Source: Paracoccaceae bacterium
GTDB taxonomy: Bacteria > Pseudomonadota > Alphaproteobacteria > Rhodobacterales > Rhodobacteraceae
Direction of reading: 5' to 3'
DNA length: 51,951 nt
Assembly (NCBI GenBank): GCA_003354145.1
Contig: PIVL01000003.1
Location: 1 to 51,951 of the forward strand
Shown here: positions 35,878 through 43,980 of the stretch, piece after piece
Layout of the letters: every line of letters starts with the position of its first letter
Position numbering within the stretch: the stretch's first letter is position 1
Made by a program: the position numbers and the translations under genes
The notes under the pieces: model-generated
Databases searched by the model: none
What the model was told of the DNA's origin: nothing
Seen by the model: only the letters and a program-made list of their open reading frames with translations

Positions 35878-36333
35878 ATGTTGGATGATACTACCTTTTC
35901 CGTGCGCGCCTTGCGCGCCGATGACTGGCCCCAATGGGCTGAATTGTGGACGGACTATTTGACGTTCTATGAATCCTCAGTTGAACCAGATGTTTACGAC
36001 ACGACCTTTAGCCGCTTGCTGGGCGATGATCCGCAGGATTTCAGTGCCTTTGTCGCGGAAAAGGACGGGCAGCTTGTGGGCCTGACACATTATTTATTTC
36101 ACCGCCATGCGTGGAAAAACGAAAACGTCTGTTATCTGCAGGACCTGTACGCGCGGCCCGAAACCCGCGGAACCGGCGTTGGGCGCGCCCTGATCGAAGC
36201 CGTTTATGCAGCGGCAGATAGAAATGGCACTCCGTCGGTCTATTGGCTGACACAAGATTTCAACGACACCGCCCGCAAACTTTATGATCGCATCGGTAAT
36301 CTGACACCCTTTATCCGGTATCAACGCCCATGA
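35878..36333 (+). CDS. GNAT-family N-acetyltransferase
   Basis: A 151-residue GNAT enzyme: FSVRALRADDWPQWAELW at the start, then GLTHYLFHRHAWKNENVCYL, and the acetyl-CoA loop ETRGTGVGRALIEAVY, ending YWLTQDFNDTARKLYDRIG. It resembles small-molecule acetyltransferases; the substrate is unknown. The start is uncertain: ATG 35878 matches relatives, while TTG 35857 has the better ribosome site (GAGAGGA). Its stop overlaps the next gene as ATGA. Confidence 0.85.
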   Translation: MLDDTTFSVRALRADDWPQWAELWTDYLTFYESSVEPDVYDTTFSRLLGDDPQDFSAFVAEKDGQLVGLTHYLFHRHAWKNENVCYLQDLYARPETRGTGVGRALIEAVYAAADRNGTPSVYWLTQDFNDTARKLYDRIGNLTPFIRYQRP

Positions 36334-37697
36334 TTCGCCTTAGCCTGTTGATATTGGCAACGCTTTTGGCCGGTTGCGCTACGGTTCCACTTGAGGAACC
36401 GGCCACTCGTGCCAGAATCGCCGACAGTTCGCTACCGCCGATGAAAGCATTCGGAGCGCCCCGACCGACTGCCCCGATCCAATCCAATACTAATATTGCT
36501 GCCGATTTCCTGTTGCTGCACTTCCAGCTCGAAAGCGGCCGCTCTCTGCCAGTTTTTACCCGCTTTGAGTCCCCGATCACGGTCAAGGTCACTGGTAAGC
36601 CCTCAGCCAGCCTTGGCCCCGATCTGCGCCAGTTGCTGATTCGCCTGCGCAACGAGGCAGGTATCGACATTCGCCAGATCAGTGACGGCGACGCCAATAT
36701 CACGATTGAGTCTGTCAGCCGCTCTGATATTCGCCGCGCCCTACCCCAAGCTGCATGTTTCGTGGTCCCCAATGTGTCCAGTCTTGCCGAATTTCGGCGC
36801 GACCGTCGCAAGCCCAAAACCAACTGGGCATTAATGCGAGACCGCACCCAACTGGGTATTTTTATTCCATATGACGCGGCACCTCAGGAAGTGCGGGACT
36901 GTTTGCACGAAGAGCTCGCACAAGCCATAGGGCCATTGAACGACCTGTATCACCTGTCTGATTCGGTCTTTAACGACGACAATGTGCATACGGTGCTGAC
37001 CGGCTTTGACATGTTGATCCTGCGCGCCACCTATTCGCCTGAATTGCAAAGTGGTATGACTCTCGACGAGGTAAAGGCCAAATTGCCGAACCTGCTGGCG
37101 CGCCTGAACCCCCGAGGCAATTCCGTAGGGTTCCGTCAAATCCAGAAAACGCCACGCCCCTGGATCGACGACGTTCAAACCGCACTTGGCCCCGGGGCAA
37201 ACGCCAAGACCCGGCGTACGGCGGCCAACAATGCTGTTCGCATTGCCTCTGAACAGGGTTGGCAGGACCATCGCCGCGCGTTTAGCCACCATATTCTGGG
37301 TCGTATGACCCAAACGCATGATCCGTTATTGGCACAGCAACATTATGCGACTGCGTTGCATTATCTGGACCAGACACCCGGGACACAATTGCACCGTGCC
37401 TATATCACAACCCAGACTTCGGCCTATGCAATTGCCACAGGCGACGGGGCCAGGGCCTTAATTCAGATCGCCCCGGCCCTGCCCGTTGCACAGCGCGCGG
37501 AAAATGCGTCTTTGCTGGCGTCGCTGATGTTGCTTCAAGCCGAAGCCTATGACCTTGTCGGTCAGCCCGACAAAGCACGTGCCGTCAGACTGGACAGTCT
37601 TGGATGGGCAAGATACGGCTTTGGCTCGGACTGGTCGGTAAGGGCCAAGATGCGGGAAATCGCCGCGCTTAACCCGCAAGGGACCAGAGGCGGCTAA
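36330..37697 (+). CDS. DUF2927-like lipoprotein
   Basis: A 455-residue envelope lipoprotein; the signal peptide ends in the lipobox LLAGC (Cys16). The middle third matches the DUF2927 style with a HEELAQAIGPLNDLY segment, reminiscent of a zincin-like helix but without a full HExxH motif. The C-terminal third is helical and TPR-like (LHRAYITTQTSAYAIATGDG). Function is unknown. It is encoded with a 4-base overlap after the GNAT gene and precedes a small membrane protein and the VWA protein, so a role in the same envelope process is likely but inferred. Confidence 0.75.
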   Translation: MIRLSLLILATLLAGCATVPLEEPATRARIADSSLPPMKAFGAPRPTAPIQSNTNIAADFLLLHFQLESGRSLPVFTRFESPITVKVTGKPSASLGPDLRQLLIRLRNEAGIDIRQISDGDANITIESVSRSDIRRALPQAACFVVPNVSSLAEFRRDRRKPKTNWALMRDRTQLGIFIPYDAAPQEVRDCLHEELAQAIGPLNDLYHLSDSVFNDDNVHTVLTGFDMLILRATYSPELQSGMTLDEVKAKLPNLLARLNPRGNSVGFRQIQKTPRPWIDDVQTALGPGANAKTRRTAANNAVRIASEQGWQDHRRAFSHHILGRMTQTHDPLLAQQHYATALHYLDQTPGTQLHRAYITTQTSAYAIATGDGARALIQIAPALPVAQRAENASLLASLMLLQAEAYDLVGQPDKARAVRLDSLGWARYGFGSDWSVRAKMREIAALNPQGTRGG

Positions 37698-37716
37698 AGC
37701 AGATAAGGATCAGCAA

Positions 37717-37884
37717 ATGATCGTAATTGGCGGCATGGTGCTGGGTATCCTAATCGGAGCCTATACAGCTAAGAAAAGTGGCGGCGGGCGGCTTGATATG
37801 GCGCAATACGCAGCTGGCTACGGTATTGCGCTTGCCTTGTTAGGGCTGATTGCCACGATCGCCATCAGCCGTTACATGGTTTAG
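37717..37884 (+). CDS. 55-residue membrane protein
   Basis: A short gene with AAGGA 8 bases before its ATG. The product has two hydrophobic helices (about residues 2-18 and 31-50) joined by a polar Gly/Lys loop (AKKSGGGRLDMAQYAAGYG). It sits 19 bases after the lipoprotein gene and 3 bases before the VWA gene, so it is translated within the run. I know no function; it may anchor the MoxR/VWA pair to the membrane. Confidence 0.75.
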   Translation: MIVIGGMVLGILIGAYTAKKSGGGRLDMAQYAAGYGIALALLGLIATIAISRYMV

Positions 37885-37887
37885 GCG

Positions 37888-39072
37888 ATGTTTACCCCTT
37901 TCTTTGAAAACCTGCGTGATGCCGGAATTCCGGTCAGCTTGCGCGAATACCTGACCTTTCTGGAGGCCATGAAAAAAGGCCTCGCTACCTATGATATCGA
38001 AGCGTTTTACTATCTGGCACGCACGGCCATGGTCAAAGACGAACGCAACATCGACAAGTTTGATCGCGCCTTTGCAGCCTCATTCAAGGGGCTGGAAAAC
38101 ATTACCGATGAGCAAGTACTGAACGCCGTCGATATCCCCGCCGATTGGCTAAACAAAATGGCCGAGAAACATCTGAGCGACGCTGAAAAAGCCGAGATCG
38201 AGGCTTTGGGTGGCTTTGACAAGCTGATGGAGACCTTGCGCGAGCGCCTGAAAGAACAGGAAAAACGCCATCAGGGCGGTAGCAAATGGATCGGAACCGC
38301 GGGCACGTCGCCCTTTGGCGCCTATGGCTACAACCCCGAAGGCGTGCGCATCGGTCAGAAAGAAAGCCGTCACAAGCGCGCCACCAAGGTCTGGGACAAA
38401 CGCGAGTTTCGCAATCTGGACGACACAGTCGAGTTGGGAACCCGTAACATCAAAGTAGCGCTGAAACGCCTGCGTCGGTGGGCCCGCGAAGGTGCCGCAG
38501 AAGAGCTTGATCTGGACAATACCATCCGCTCTACGGCTGAAAACGGGTATCTGGACGTCAAAACCCGCCCCGAACGGCGCAACGCGGTCAAAGTGTTATT
38601 GTTTCTGGATGTGGGTGGTTCGATGGACCCTCATATCAAGGTGGTCGAGGAACTATTTTCGGCCGCAAAAACCGAATTCAAACATTTGGAATACTTTTAC
38701 TTTCACAACTGCCTTTATGAAGGTGTGTGGCGTGACAACCGCCGCCGCTGGGAGGCACAAATCCCAGTGCACGAGGTGTTGCGCACCTATGGTCCCGATT
38801 ACAAATGTATTTTCGTGGGTGATGCCTCGATGAGCCCTTATGAAATTGCCTATCCCGGCGGGGCCAGTGAACATTGGAACGCTGAGTCTGGTCAGGTCTG
38901 GCTGGCCCGTGCACGCGAGCAATGGGCGTCAAATCTGTGGATTAATCCAGTCCCAGAGAAATACTGGAGCTACACCCACTCGATCGCCATGATTCAGGAA
39001 ATATTTGAAAACAACATGGTGCCGATGACCCTGAGTGGCCTGGAAAAAGGCATGCGCGAGCTGACCCGCTAG
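37888..39072 (+). CDS. CoxE-like VWA-domain protein
   Basis: A 394-residue protein of the CoxE-like VWA family. The N-terminal half is helical and charged (FFENLRDAGIPVSLREYLTF). The VWA domain begins around residue 230 with a MIDAS in FLDVGGSMDPH, where Gly replaces the first Ser of the usual DxSxS. SMSPYEIAYPGG and LWINPVPEKYWSY follow. In other systems such proteins work with MoxR ATPases in metal-cofactor insertion or protein maturation (for example CO dehydrogenase); here no such target is encoded nearby. Confidence 0.9.
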   Translation: MFTPFFENLRDAGIPVSLREYLTFLEAMKKGLATYDIEAFYYLARTAMVKDERNIDKFDRAFAASFKGLENITDEQVLNAVDIPADWLNKMAEKHLSDAEKAEIEALGGFDKLMETLRERLKEQEKRHQGGSKWIGTAGTSPFGAYGYNPEGVRIGQKESRHKRATKVWDKREFRNLDDTVELGTRNIKVALKRLRRWAREGAAEELDLDNTIRSTAENGYLDVKTRPERRNAVKVLLFLDVGGSMDPHIKVVEELFSAAKTEFKHLEYFYFHNCLYEGVWRDNRRRWEAQIPVHEVLRTYGPDYKCIFVGDASMSPYEIAYPGGASEHWNAESGQVWLARAREQWASNLWINPVPEKYWSYTHSIAMIQEIFENNMVPMTLSGLEKGMRELTR

Positions 39073-39145
39073 TTAGCTGGGTATTTCCAGAAAAATCCGA
39101 CTCGTTTTCTTTGTAAGACATCGCAAACGCGGTTAGCGTTGCCTC

Positions 39146-40309
39146 ATGTCCAATGCACCTGTCACCAATCTTGATCTCGCAGATTTTACCGCTGATCCCT
39201 ACCCGGCGCTTGCCAAGATGCGCGCCGAGGCACCTATTACATATGTGCCACAACTTGGCGCGACGCTGATCAATCGGCGCGATGAAATCCACACTCAGGA
39301 AAAACGCACCGATGTGTTTTCGTCCCTGCAACCAGATGGGCTGATGACCCAACTTATGGGCCAGAACATGATGCGCAAAGAAGGTGCTGAGCACATGGCC
39401 GAGCGTAAAGTCCTGTTCCCGGCCCTTAGTCCACGCACGGTGGCGCAACATTGGAAACCCATATTTGAGAACGCCGCCCTGTCGATCCTCAGTGATCTGA
39501 TTCCAAAGGGGAAATGTGATTTGGTGACCGATTTTGCCATGCCTGTTTCTGCCGAAGCACTAAAGGCCGTGACCGGCCTCACGCATATGACCGCCGCTGA
39601 AATGGACAATGTCAGCCAGGCAATGATCAATGGTTGCGCAAATTACGCCGGGGACGCCGAAACCAAGGCGTTGTGTCACGAGGCCACCGCATTGATCGAC
39701 GCCCATATTGACGCACGATTGCCTGAAGTTAAGACCAGTCCCGACCAATCTGCCCTGTCTGTGCAGATTGCAGGTGGTCTTGGTCTTGAGGCCACGCGCG
39801 CCAATATAAAGCTAATCATCTCGGGTGGTCAGAACGAGCCACGCGATGTGATTGCAGGCTCTATCTGGGCTTTACTGAAACATCCTGAACAGATGGAACT
39901 TATCAATAAAGGAGATGCGACATTTGGAGATGCCTTTGCGGAATACACCCGCTGGAATTCGCCCATCGGCATGTCCCCCCGACGGATTGCCCGTCGAGAT
40001 ACAGTAAGCGGCGTGATATTTGAGCCTGAGGATCGGGTGTTTTTGATGTTTTCATCTGCCTGCCGAGACGAAAAGCACTTTGAAAACCCCGACGTGTTCG
40101 ACATCGCCCGCGACACTCAAAGCGCCATCAGTTTCGGTGCCGGTCCGCATTTCTGCGCTGGTGCGGCCACGGCACGCTGTCTGATCACCGAAGTGGCCTT
40201 ACCATTGGCCTTCAAGCATATGAAAAACCTACGCCTTACGGGCGAGGTTCTCTTTACCGGTTGGGCTTTTCGCGGTCCCGTTTCGGTGCCAGTTGAATGG
40301 GACAATTAA
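39146..40309 (+). CDS. Cytochrome P450 with atypical I helix
   Basis: A 387-residue soluble P450. The haem ligand motif FGAGPHFCAG is intact, as is the K-helix region ending FLMFSSACRD and the EYTR (ExxR-like) segment. In the I helix the usual (A/G)Gx(D/E)TT is replaced by GGQNEPRD, so the acid-alcohol pair that protonates bound oxygen is missing, as in some P450s that use other chemistry or substrate-assisted activation. The substrate is unknown. The stop is fused to the next start as TAATG, so it is coupled to the M24-like gene. Confidence 0.9.
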   Translation: MSNAPVTNLDLADFTADPYPALAKMRAEAPITYVPQLGATLINRRDEIHTQEKRTDVFSSLQPDGLMTQLMGQNMMRKEGAEHMAERKVLFPALSPRTVAQHWKPIFENAALSILSDLIPKGKCDLVTDFAMPVSAEALKAVTGLTHMTAAEMDNVSQAMINGCANYAGDAETKALCHEATALIDAHIDARLPEVKTSPDQSALSVQIAGGLGLEATRANIKLIISGGQNEPRDVIAGSIWALLKHPEQMELINKGDATFGDAFAEYTRWNSPIGMSPRRIARRDTVSGVIFEPEDRVFLMFSSACRDEKHFENPDVFDIARDTQSAISFGAGPHFCAGAATARCLITEVALPLAFKHMKNLRLTGEVLFTGWAFRGPVSVPVEWDN

Positions 40310-41457
40310 TGCCTCTGCATTTTGATACTAACGAATACCTAGGCCGCCAATCCGTTGCAAAACGTGCCGTGCAATCCGCCGGGTTGGATGCGTTGCTGAT
40401 CTTTGCCCCTGAAAGCCAATATTGGCTTTGTGGATATGACACATTCGGCTTTGCAATGTTTCAATGTCTGGTCCTGACTGCCAAAGGCGATTTACACCTG
40501 CTGACACGCGCGCCTGATATGCGACAGGCACAATATACATCGACGTTAAAAGACAGCCAGATCCACGTTTGGCCAGAACATCACGGGGCCAACCCTGCAA
40601 ATAATCTCAGAGAGTTACTAAGCGATCTTAATGTACTTTCCGGCACCATCGGGTTTGAGTCTCAAACTGCTGGCCTTACAGATTTCAACGGGCAAATGCT
40701 GCGCGCAGCCCTGCCCGATCTCATCAACGCCTCAGACCTGATCCGCAATCTGCGCCGAATCAAAAGCCCGGCTGAGATCGCCATGCATCGCCGCGCCGCT
40801 GCGTTGTCAGATAATGCACTGGACGCTGCACTGGAAACCACCCGTGCGGGGGCCTTCGAAGGCGACATTCTGGCCGCCATGCAGGGGGCTGTGTTCAAAG
40901 GTGGCGGTGATTATGCCGGCAACGAATTCATTCTCGGCTCTGGTCCAGGGGCCTTGTTGTGCCGCTATTATTCCGGTCGCCGCCATCTGGATGCACAGGA
41001 CCAGATGACCATTGAATGGTCCGGGGTATACGCCCGCTATCACGCCGCAATGATGCGTACGATTGTGATTGGCAAACCCAACGACGCACAATTGCGTATG
41101 CAGGACGTTGCCGCCGAGGCTTTGTTGGCTTGCGAGAATGCCATTCGCCCCGGCGCCCCTATGGGCGACGTGTATGACGCCCATGCCCGCGTCTTTGATA
41201 TGCATGGGTTTGGTCATGCGCGGCTTCAGGCCTGTGGCTATGGAATGGGCGCTGTTTACAACCCGATCTGGGTGGATTTCCCGATGTTTTATGAAGGTAA
41301 CCCATTGGAAATGCAGGCCGACCAGGTATTTTTCCTGCATATGGTCCTGATGGACAGTGACGCCGGGCTGGCCATGTGTCTGGGCCATTCGATCCTTGTC
41401 ACAGATACCGGTGTCGAGCGTCTGTCGCGTCACGGTGTGGATTTGTTGATCCGTTAG
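40309..41457 (+). CDS. M24-family (creatinase/aminopeptidase P-like) hydrolase
   Basis: A 382-residue two-domain pita-bread protein: creatinase N-terminal domain (about residues 1-130) and M24 catalytic domain (about 150-382). The dimetal ligands of aminopeptidases are largely lost: IEWSGVYARYHAAMMRT replaces the usual two Asp, and GHARLQACGYGMG the HGxG region. This is as in creatinase-type amidinohydrolases and other non-peptidase relatives (such as ectoine hydrolase), so the reaction is probably not metallo-peptidase. Its ATG overlaps the P450 stop. Confidence 0.82.
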   Translation: MPLHFDTNEYLGRQSVAKRAVQSAGLDALLIFAPESQYWLCGYDTFGFAMFQCLVLTAKGDLHLLTRAPDMRQAQYTSTLKDSQIHVWPEHHGANPANNLRELLSDLNVLSGTIGFESQTAGLTDFNGQMLRAALPDLINASDLIRNLRRIKSPAEIAMHRRAAALSDNALDAALETTRAGAFEGDILAAMQGAVFKGGGDYAGNEFILGSGPGALLCRYYSGRRHLDAQDQMTIEWSGVYARYHAAMMRTIVIGKPNDAQLRMQDVAAEALLACENAIRPGAPMGDVYDAHARVFDMHGFGHARLQACGYGMGAVYNPIWVDFPMFYEGNPLEMQADQVFFLHMVLMDSDAGLAMCLGHSILVTDTGVERLSRHGVDLLIR

Positions 41458-41496
41458 CACCTTGCCCTGCGCGCCTGCAAAGCCCATATCGGGTTC

Positions 41497-42180
41497 ATGC
41501 TTCGCGTCGCCCCAATTCTGCTGGCCATTGTTATTGGTCTTGTCATGTACCGGTTTTCCGTCTGGCGCACGCATCGTGATCTGGACACAAAGTCAACGGA
41601 ACTGGCTGACCCGAAACTAAAGGCGCTGACCGACCGTCTGGCGGGGTCTCTCGAACTGGCGCGCATTCCGGTCTACATCTACGAAATCGACCCGGTGAAC
41701 GGCCTGGCCGCACCGGACGGACGCATTTTCATCACCCGCGGATTCTATCGCAAATATCAGAATGGCGACGTAACTGGCGAAGAACTGGCCAGTGTGATTG
41801 CGCATGAGTTAGGTCATGTGGCGCTGGGGCATTCGCGGCGGCGAATGATTGATTTTTCCGGCCAGAACGCGTTGCGTACGGTACTTGTGATGCTGCTGGG
41901 GCGTTTTATTCCGTTTGTTGGCATCTGGATCGCCAATATGTTAACCCAAATGTTGGCAGCGGGGCTGTCGCGCAATGATGAATACGAGGCTGATGCCTAT
42001 GCCGCCGCTCTTTTGACCAAGGCGGGATTTGGTGTCGAACCGCAGAAGTCATTGTTTCGTAAGCTGGAAGAATTAACTCAAAACCGTGCAGGCATGTCTC
42101 CTGCCTGGTTGATGAGCCATCCCAAAACTGACCAGCGGATCGAAGCGCTTGAGAAACTCGAGGCGCGCTGGCAGTCCTGA
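41497..42180 (+). CDS. M48-family membrane metalloprotease
   Basis: A 227-residue protein with an N-terminal membrane anchor (about residues 5-20), the zinc-binding HELGH motif in VIAHELGHVALGHSRRR, a hydrophobic segment (LRTVLVMLLGRFIPFVGIWIA, quoted in part) and the third ligand Glu in SRNDEYEADAYA. The C-terminus SHPKTDQRIEAL matches the family. It resembles short HtpX/BepA-like proteases acting on envelope proteins. It ends 6 bases from the convergent PIN gene. Confidence 0.9.
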   Translation: MLRVAPILLAIVIGLVMYRFSVWRTHRDLDTKSTELADPKLKALTDRLAGSLELARIPVYIYEIDPVNGLAAPDGRIFITRGFYRKYQNGDVTGEELASVIAHELGHVALGHSRRRMIDFSGQNALRTVLVMLLGRFIPFVGIWIANMLTQMLAAGLSRNDEYEADAYAAALLTKAGFGVEPQKSLFRKLEELTQNRAGMSPAWLMSHPKTDQRIEALEKLEARWQS

Positions 42181-42186
42181 ACGGGA

Positions 42187-42726
42187 CTATCCGACGGCCT
42201 TGGCCAATCTGGGCAGCCGGGCTTTTTTCAGCAATGCACGCATTTGCCATTGATCCCCGGACAATCGGTTGGCCTCGGCCAGTACTTTGTCTGCTGCGCC
42301 AGAAACCCCATCAGGATCACTTTGCCACAGCCTATGCAGAAATCCGTCGGGATCGAGGCGCAATAGACCCTCGTCTGACAATTCCCGACGTGGAAAGTGC
42401 TTGGCGTTCAGGGTCATGATGGCGTCAGCTGATCCTGAAACAGCCACTGCCAGCACATGAACATCCGCCGGATCAGGCAACCAAAGCCGCGCCTCAACAC
42501 CCGGTGCAGCGGGTAACTCAGCCTTGGGCCAGTCGACACGTAACATCGCAATTTCAGATTTTGCCTGTGCCGCACCTAGTGGGCCAAGTTTTATCGATGC
42601 ACGCGACCACTCTTCGAGAATTCGGGCCGACCACAAGGGTTGGAAATGCCCCAGACGTGCTACGCCCAGAACCATTGCGCGCATCACCGTTGGGTAAAGC
42701 ACACAGGTGTCGATGACGATTTTCAT
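42187..42726 (-). CDS. PIN-domain protein (RSP_2648-type)
   Basis: A 179-residue protein with an N-terminal PIN ribonuclease fold: IVIDTCVLYPTVMR (first Asp), a middle Glu in ILEEWSRA and PDPADVHVLAVAV plus a TLNAKHFP segment. The acidic cluster is intact. It matches the Rhodobacterales family I recall under the R. sphaeroides locus RSP_2648. No antitoxin is encoded beside it, so it may be a stand-alone RNase rather than a toxin. Confidence 0.78.
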   Translation of the reverse strand: MKIVIDTCVLYPTVMRAMVLGVARLGHFQPLWSARILEEWSRASIKLGPLGAAQAKSEIAMLRVDWPKAELPAAPGVEARLWLPDPADVHVLAVAVSGSADAIMTLNAKHFPRRELSDEGLLRLDPDGFLHRLWQSDPDGVSGAADKVLAEANRLSGDQWQMRALLKKARLPRLAKAVG

Positions 42727-42748
42727 CGCAGAAGCTTTCGGTCAGAAA

Positions 42749-42776
42749 CAAAAAAAGGGCGCCGTCTTAGCGCCCT
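42749..42776 (-). terminator. Intrinsic terminator of the lipoprotein gene at 42807
   Basis: On the minus strand AGGGCGC pairs with GCGCCCT around a 7-base loop, followed by TTTTTTTG. It lies 30 bases after the lipoprotein stop and just upstream of the PIN gene. Confidence 0.9.
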
Positions 42777-42806
42777 CTTACCGATAATCAGATTGTTGGG
42801 AAAGGC

Positions 42807-43568
42807 TTAGAGGCCGTTCGCCATCTGCATGAACCCAAGGCTAGCGTTCTTGTAGCCTTCCGGGTTGGTCAGTTCCTGACGGATCACTTCGCTCAGATGA
42901 TTGGTGATACGTACTTTTTGGGTCTGGCCCCTAGCCTCGGCGGCCAACGCCTGACGACCGCCAAATCCGTCAAGATCAGCACGAATAGTACGGGCAGGCA
43001 CCAGCAAAGCGCCGGTTTCAGGATTCTTCAGAGCCAGGTTAAAGGTAATCGCATGCACTCCGCCAACTGAATAGCGGGCCTTTTCGGTCAACGCATGAAA
43101 GCGAACGACTTCGATGTTCACGTCAACATTGACCGGACCGTTAAGGGTGCTCACCCCACGCAGCATTGCGTTTTCAAAAATCTGGCGAACTTGCACGTGA
43201 CGATTTCCGATGGGATCACCGCGCCAGACAATATCACCCGACGGATAATACCGGTTGGCCTCGGATACCTTCAGCGACCGTGGTACATGTACGATGACGG
43301 AACTGACATGAACCGGTGTCTGTCCGGGTGAAATTGCGGACGAGTTCGGCTGCGTGCCCTGCAACGCGGCAACAGTATCCGGCATTTTGACTGCGGTTGT
43401 GCTCGTGAAGGCCGGGGCAGGCTGTGTCAGCTCATACCCTGCGGGAGCCGCCACTGTTGTAGTCGGAAGCGGCTCAAACGGAGCGTTCCGAGTGGGAACT
43501 TCGACGCTTGCACAGGCAGAAACACTCAGTCCAAGACCAACGAACAAGATTGCACGTGATAGTTTCAT
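42807..43568 (-). CDS. Rhodobacterales lipoprotein of unknown function
   Basis: A 253-residue lipoprotein; the signal peptide ends with SVSAC (Cys19). A Pro/Thr-rich linker (about residues 25-85) is followed by a folded domain: SSVIVHVPRSLKVSEANRYY, DIVWRGDPIGNRHVQVRQIF and GPVNVDVNIEVVRFHALTEK. The pattern matches envelope DUF proteins of Rhodobacterales (perhaps DUF6778; unverified). A role in the outer membrane or periplasm is likely. AGAGAG lies before the ATG, and a strong terminator follows. It is monocistronic. Confidence 0.72.
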   Translation of the reverse strand: MKLSRAILFVGLGLSVSACASVEVPTRNAPFEPLPTTTVAAPAGYELTQPAPAFTSTTAVKMPDTVAALQGTQPNSSAISPGQTPVHVSSVIVHVPRSLKVSEANRYYPSGDIVWRGDPIGNRHVQVRQIFENAMLRGVSTLNGPVNVDVNIEVVRFHALTEKARYSVGGVHAITFNLALKNPETGALLVPARTIRADLDGFGGRQALAAEARGQTQKVRITNHLSEVIRQELTNPEGYKNASLGFMQMANGL

Positions 43569-43704
43569 TTATCTCTCTTTGGTGAGCCTCGTTTGGACTC
43601 TTAGCTTGTTGCTTGCTCAAGGATTGATGGTCAAATAAGGCAGTATTGGGACAAGTGTTAATCAAGTCGAGGGTAATCACGTTTCGAATCAGGTGCATCT
43701 CAGC

Positions 43705-43980
43705 TTAGTTTCGGGTTCGTGATCGCCAGCCACCACGCCGTTTTGGCGTGGCTATTGTCGTCAAACCCTCTCGCAGTACAACGCTCATCGGGTGATCTGT
43801 CGTGTCTTTGGCATAGCGATCCACCAGCGAACGAAGGGCTGACCCTGTGTCAAGGGTCTCGGGCAGGCTTAGCGCCCAGTCCAGGAAAATGCTTCGACAT
43901 TCCGAAGTGGTAATTTCATCGATCTGAAATGACTCGTGTATCAGGCCTTTGGGGTCCAGTTTGCTGTCATTACCGCTCAA
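43705..43980 (-). CDS. Small hypothetical protein encoded after glnE
   Basis: A 91-residue soluble protein, unrecognised. It has LDPKGLIHESFQIDEITTSE at the start and a helical centre (ECRSIFLDWALSLPETLDTG), and ends in a basic tail (PKRRGGWRSRTRN). Its ATG overlaps the glnE stop by 4 bases, so it is translated with glnE. It may modulate adenylylation or be an unrelated passenger. Confidence 0.68.
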   Translation of the reverse strand: MSGNDSKLDPKGLIHESFQIDEITTSECRSIFLDWALSLPETLDTGSALRSLVDRYAKDTTDHPMSVVLREGLTTIATPKRRGGWRSRTRN

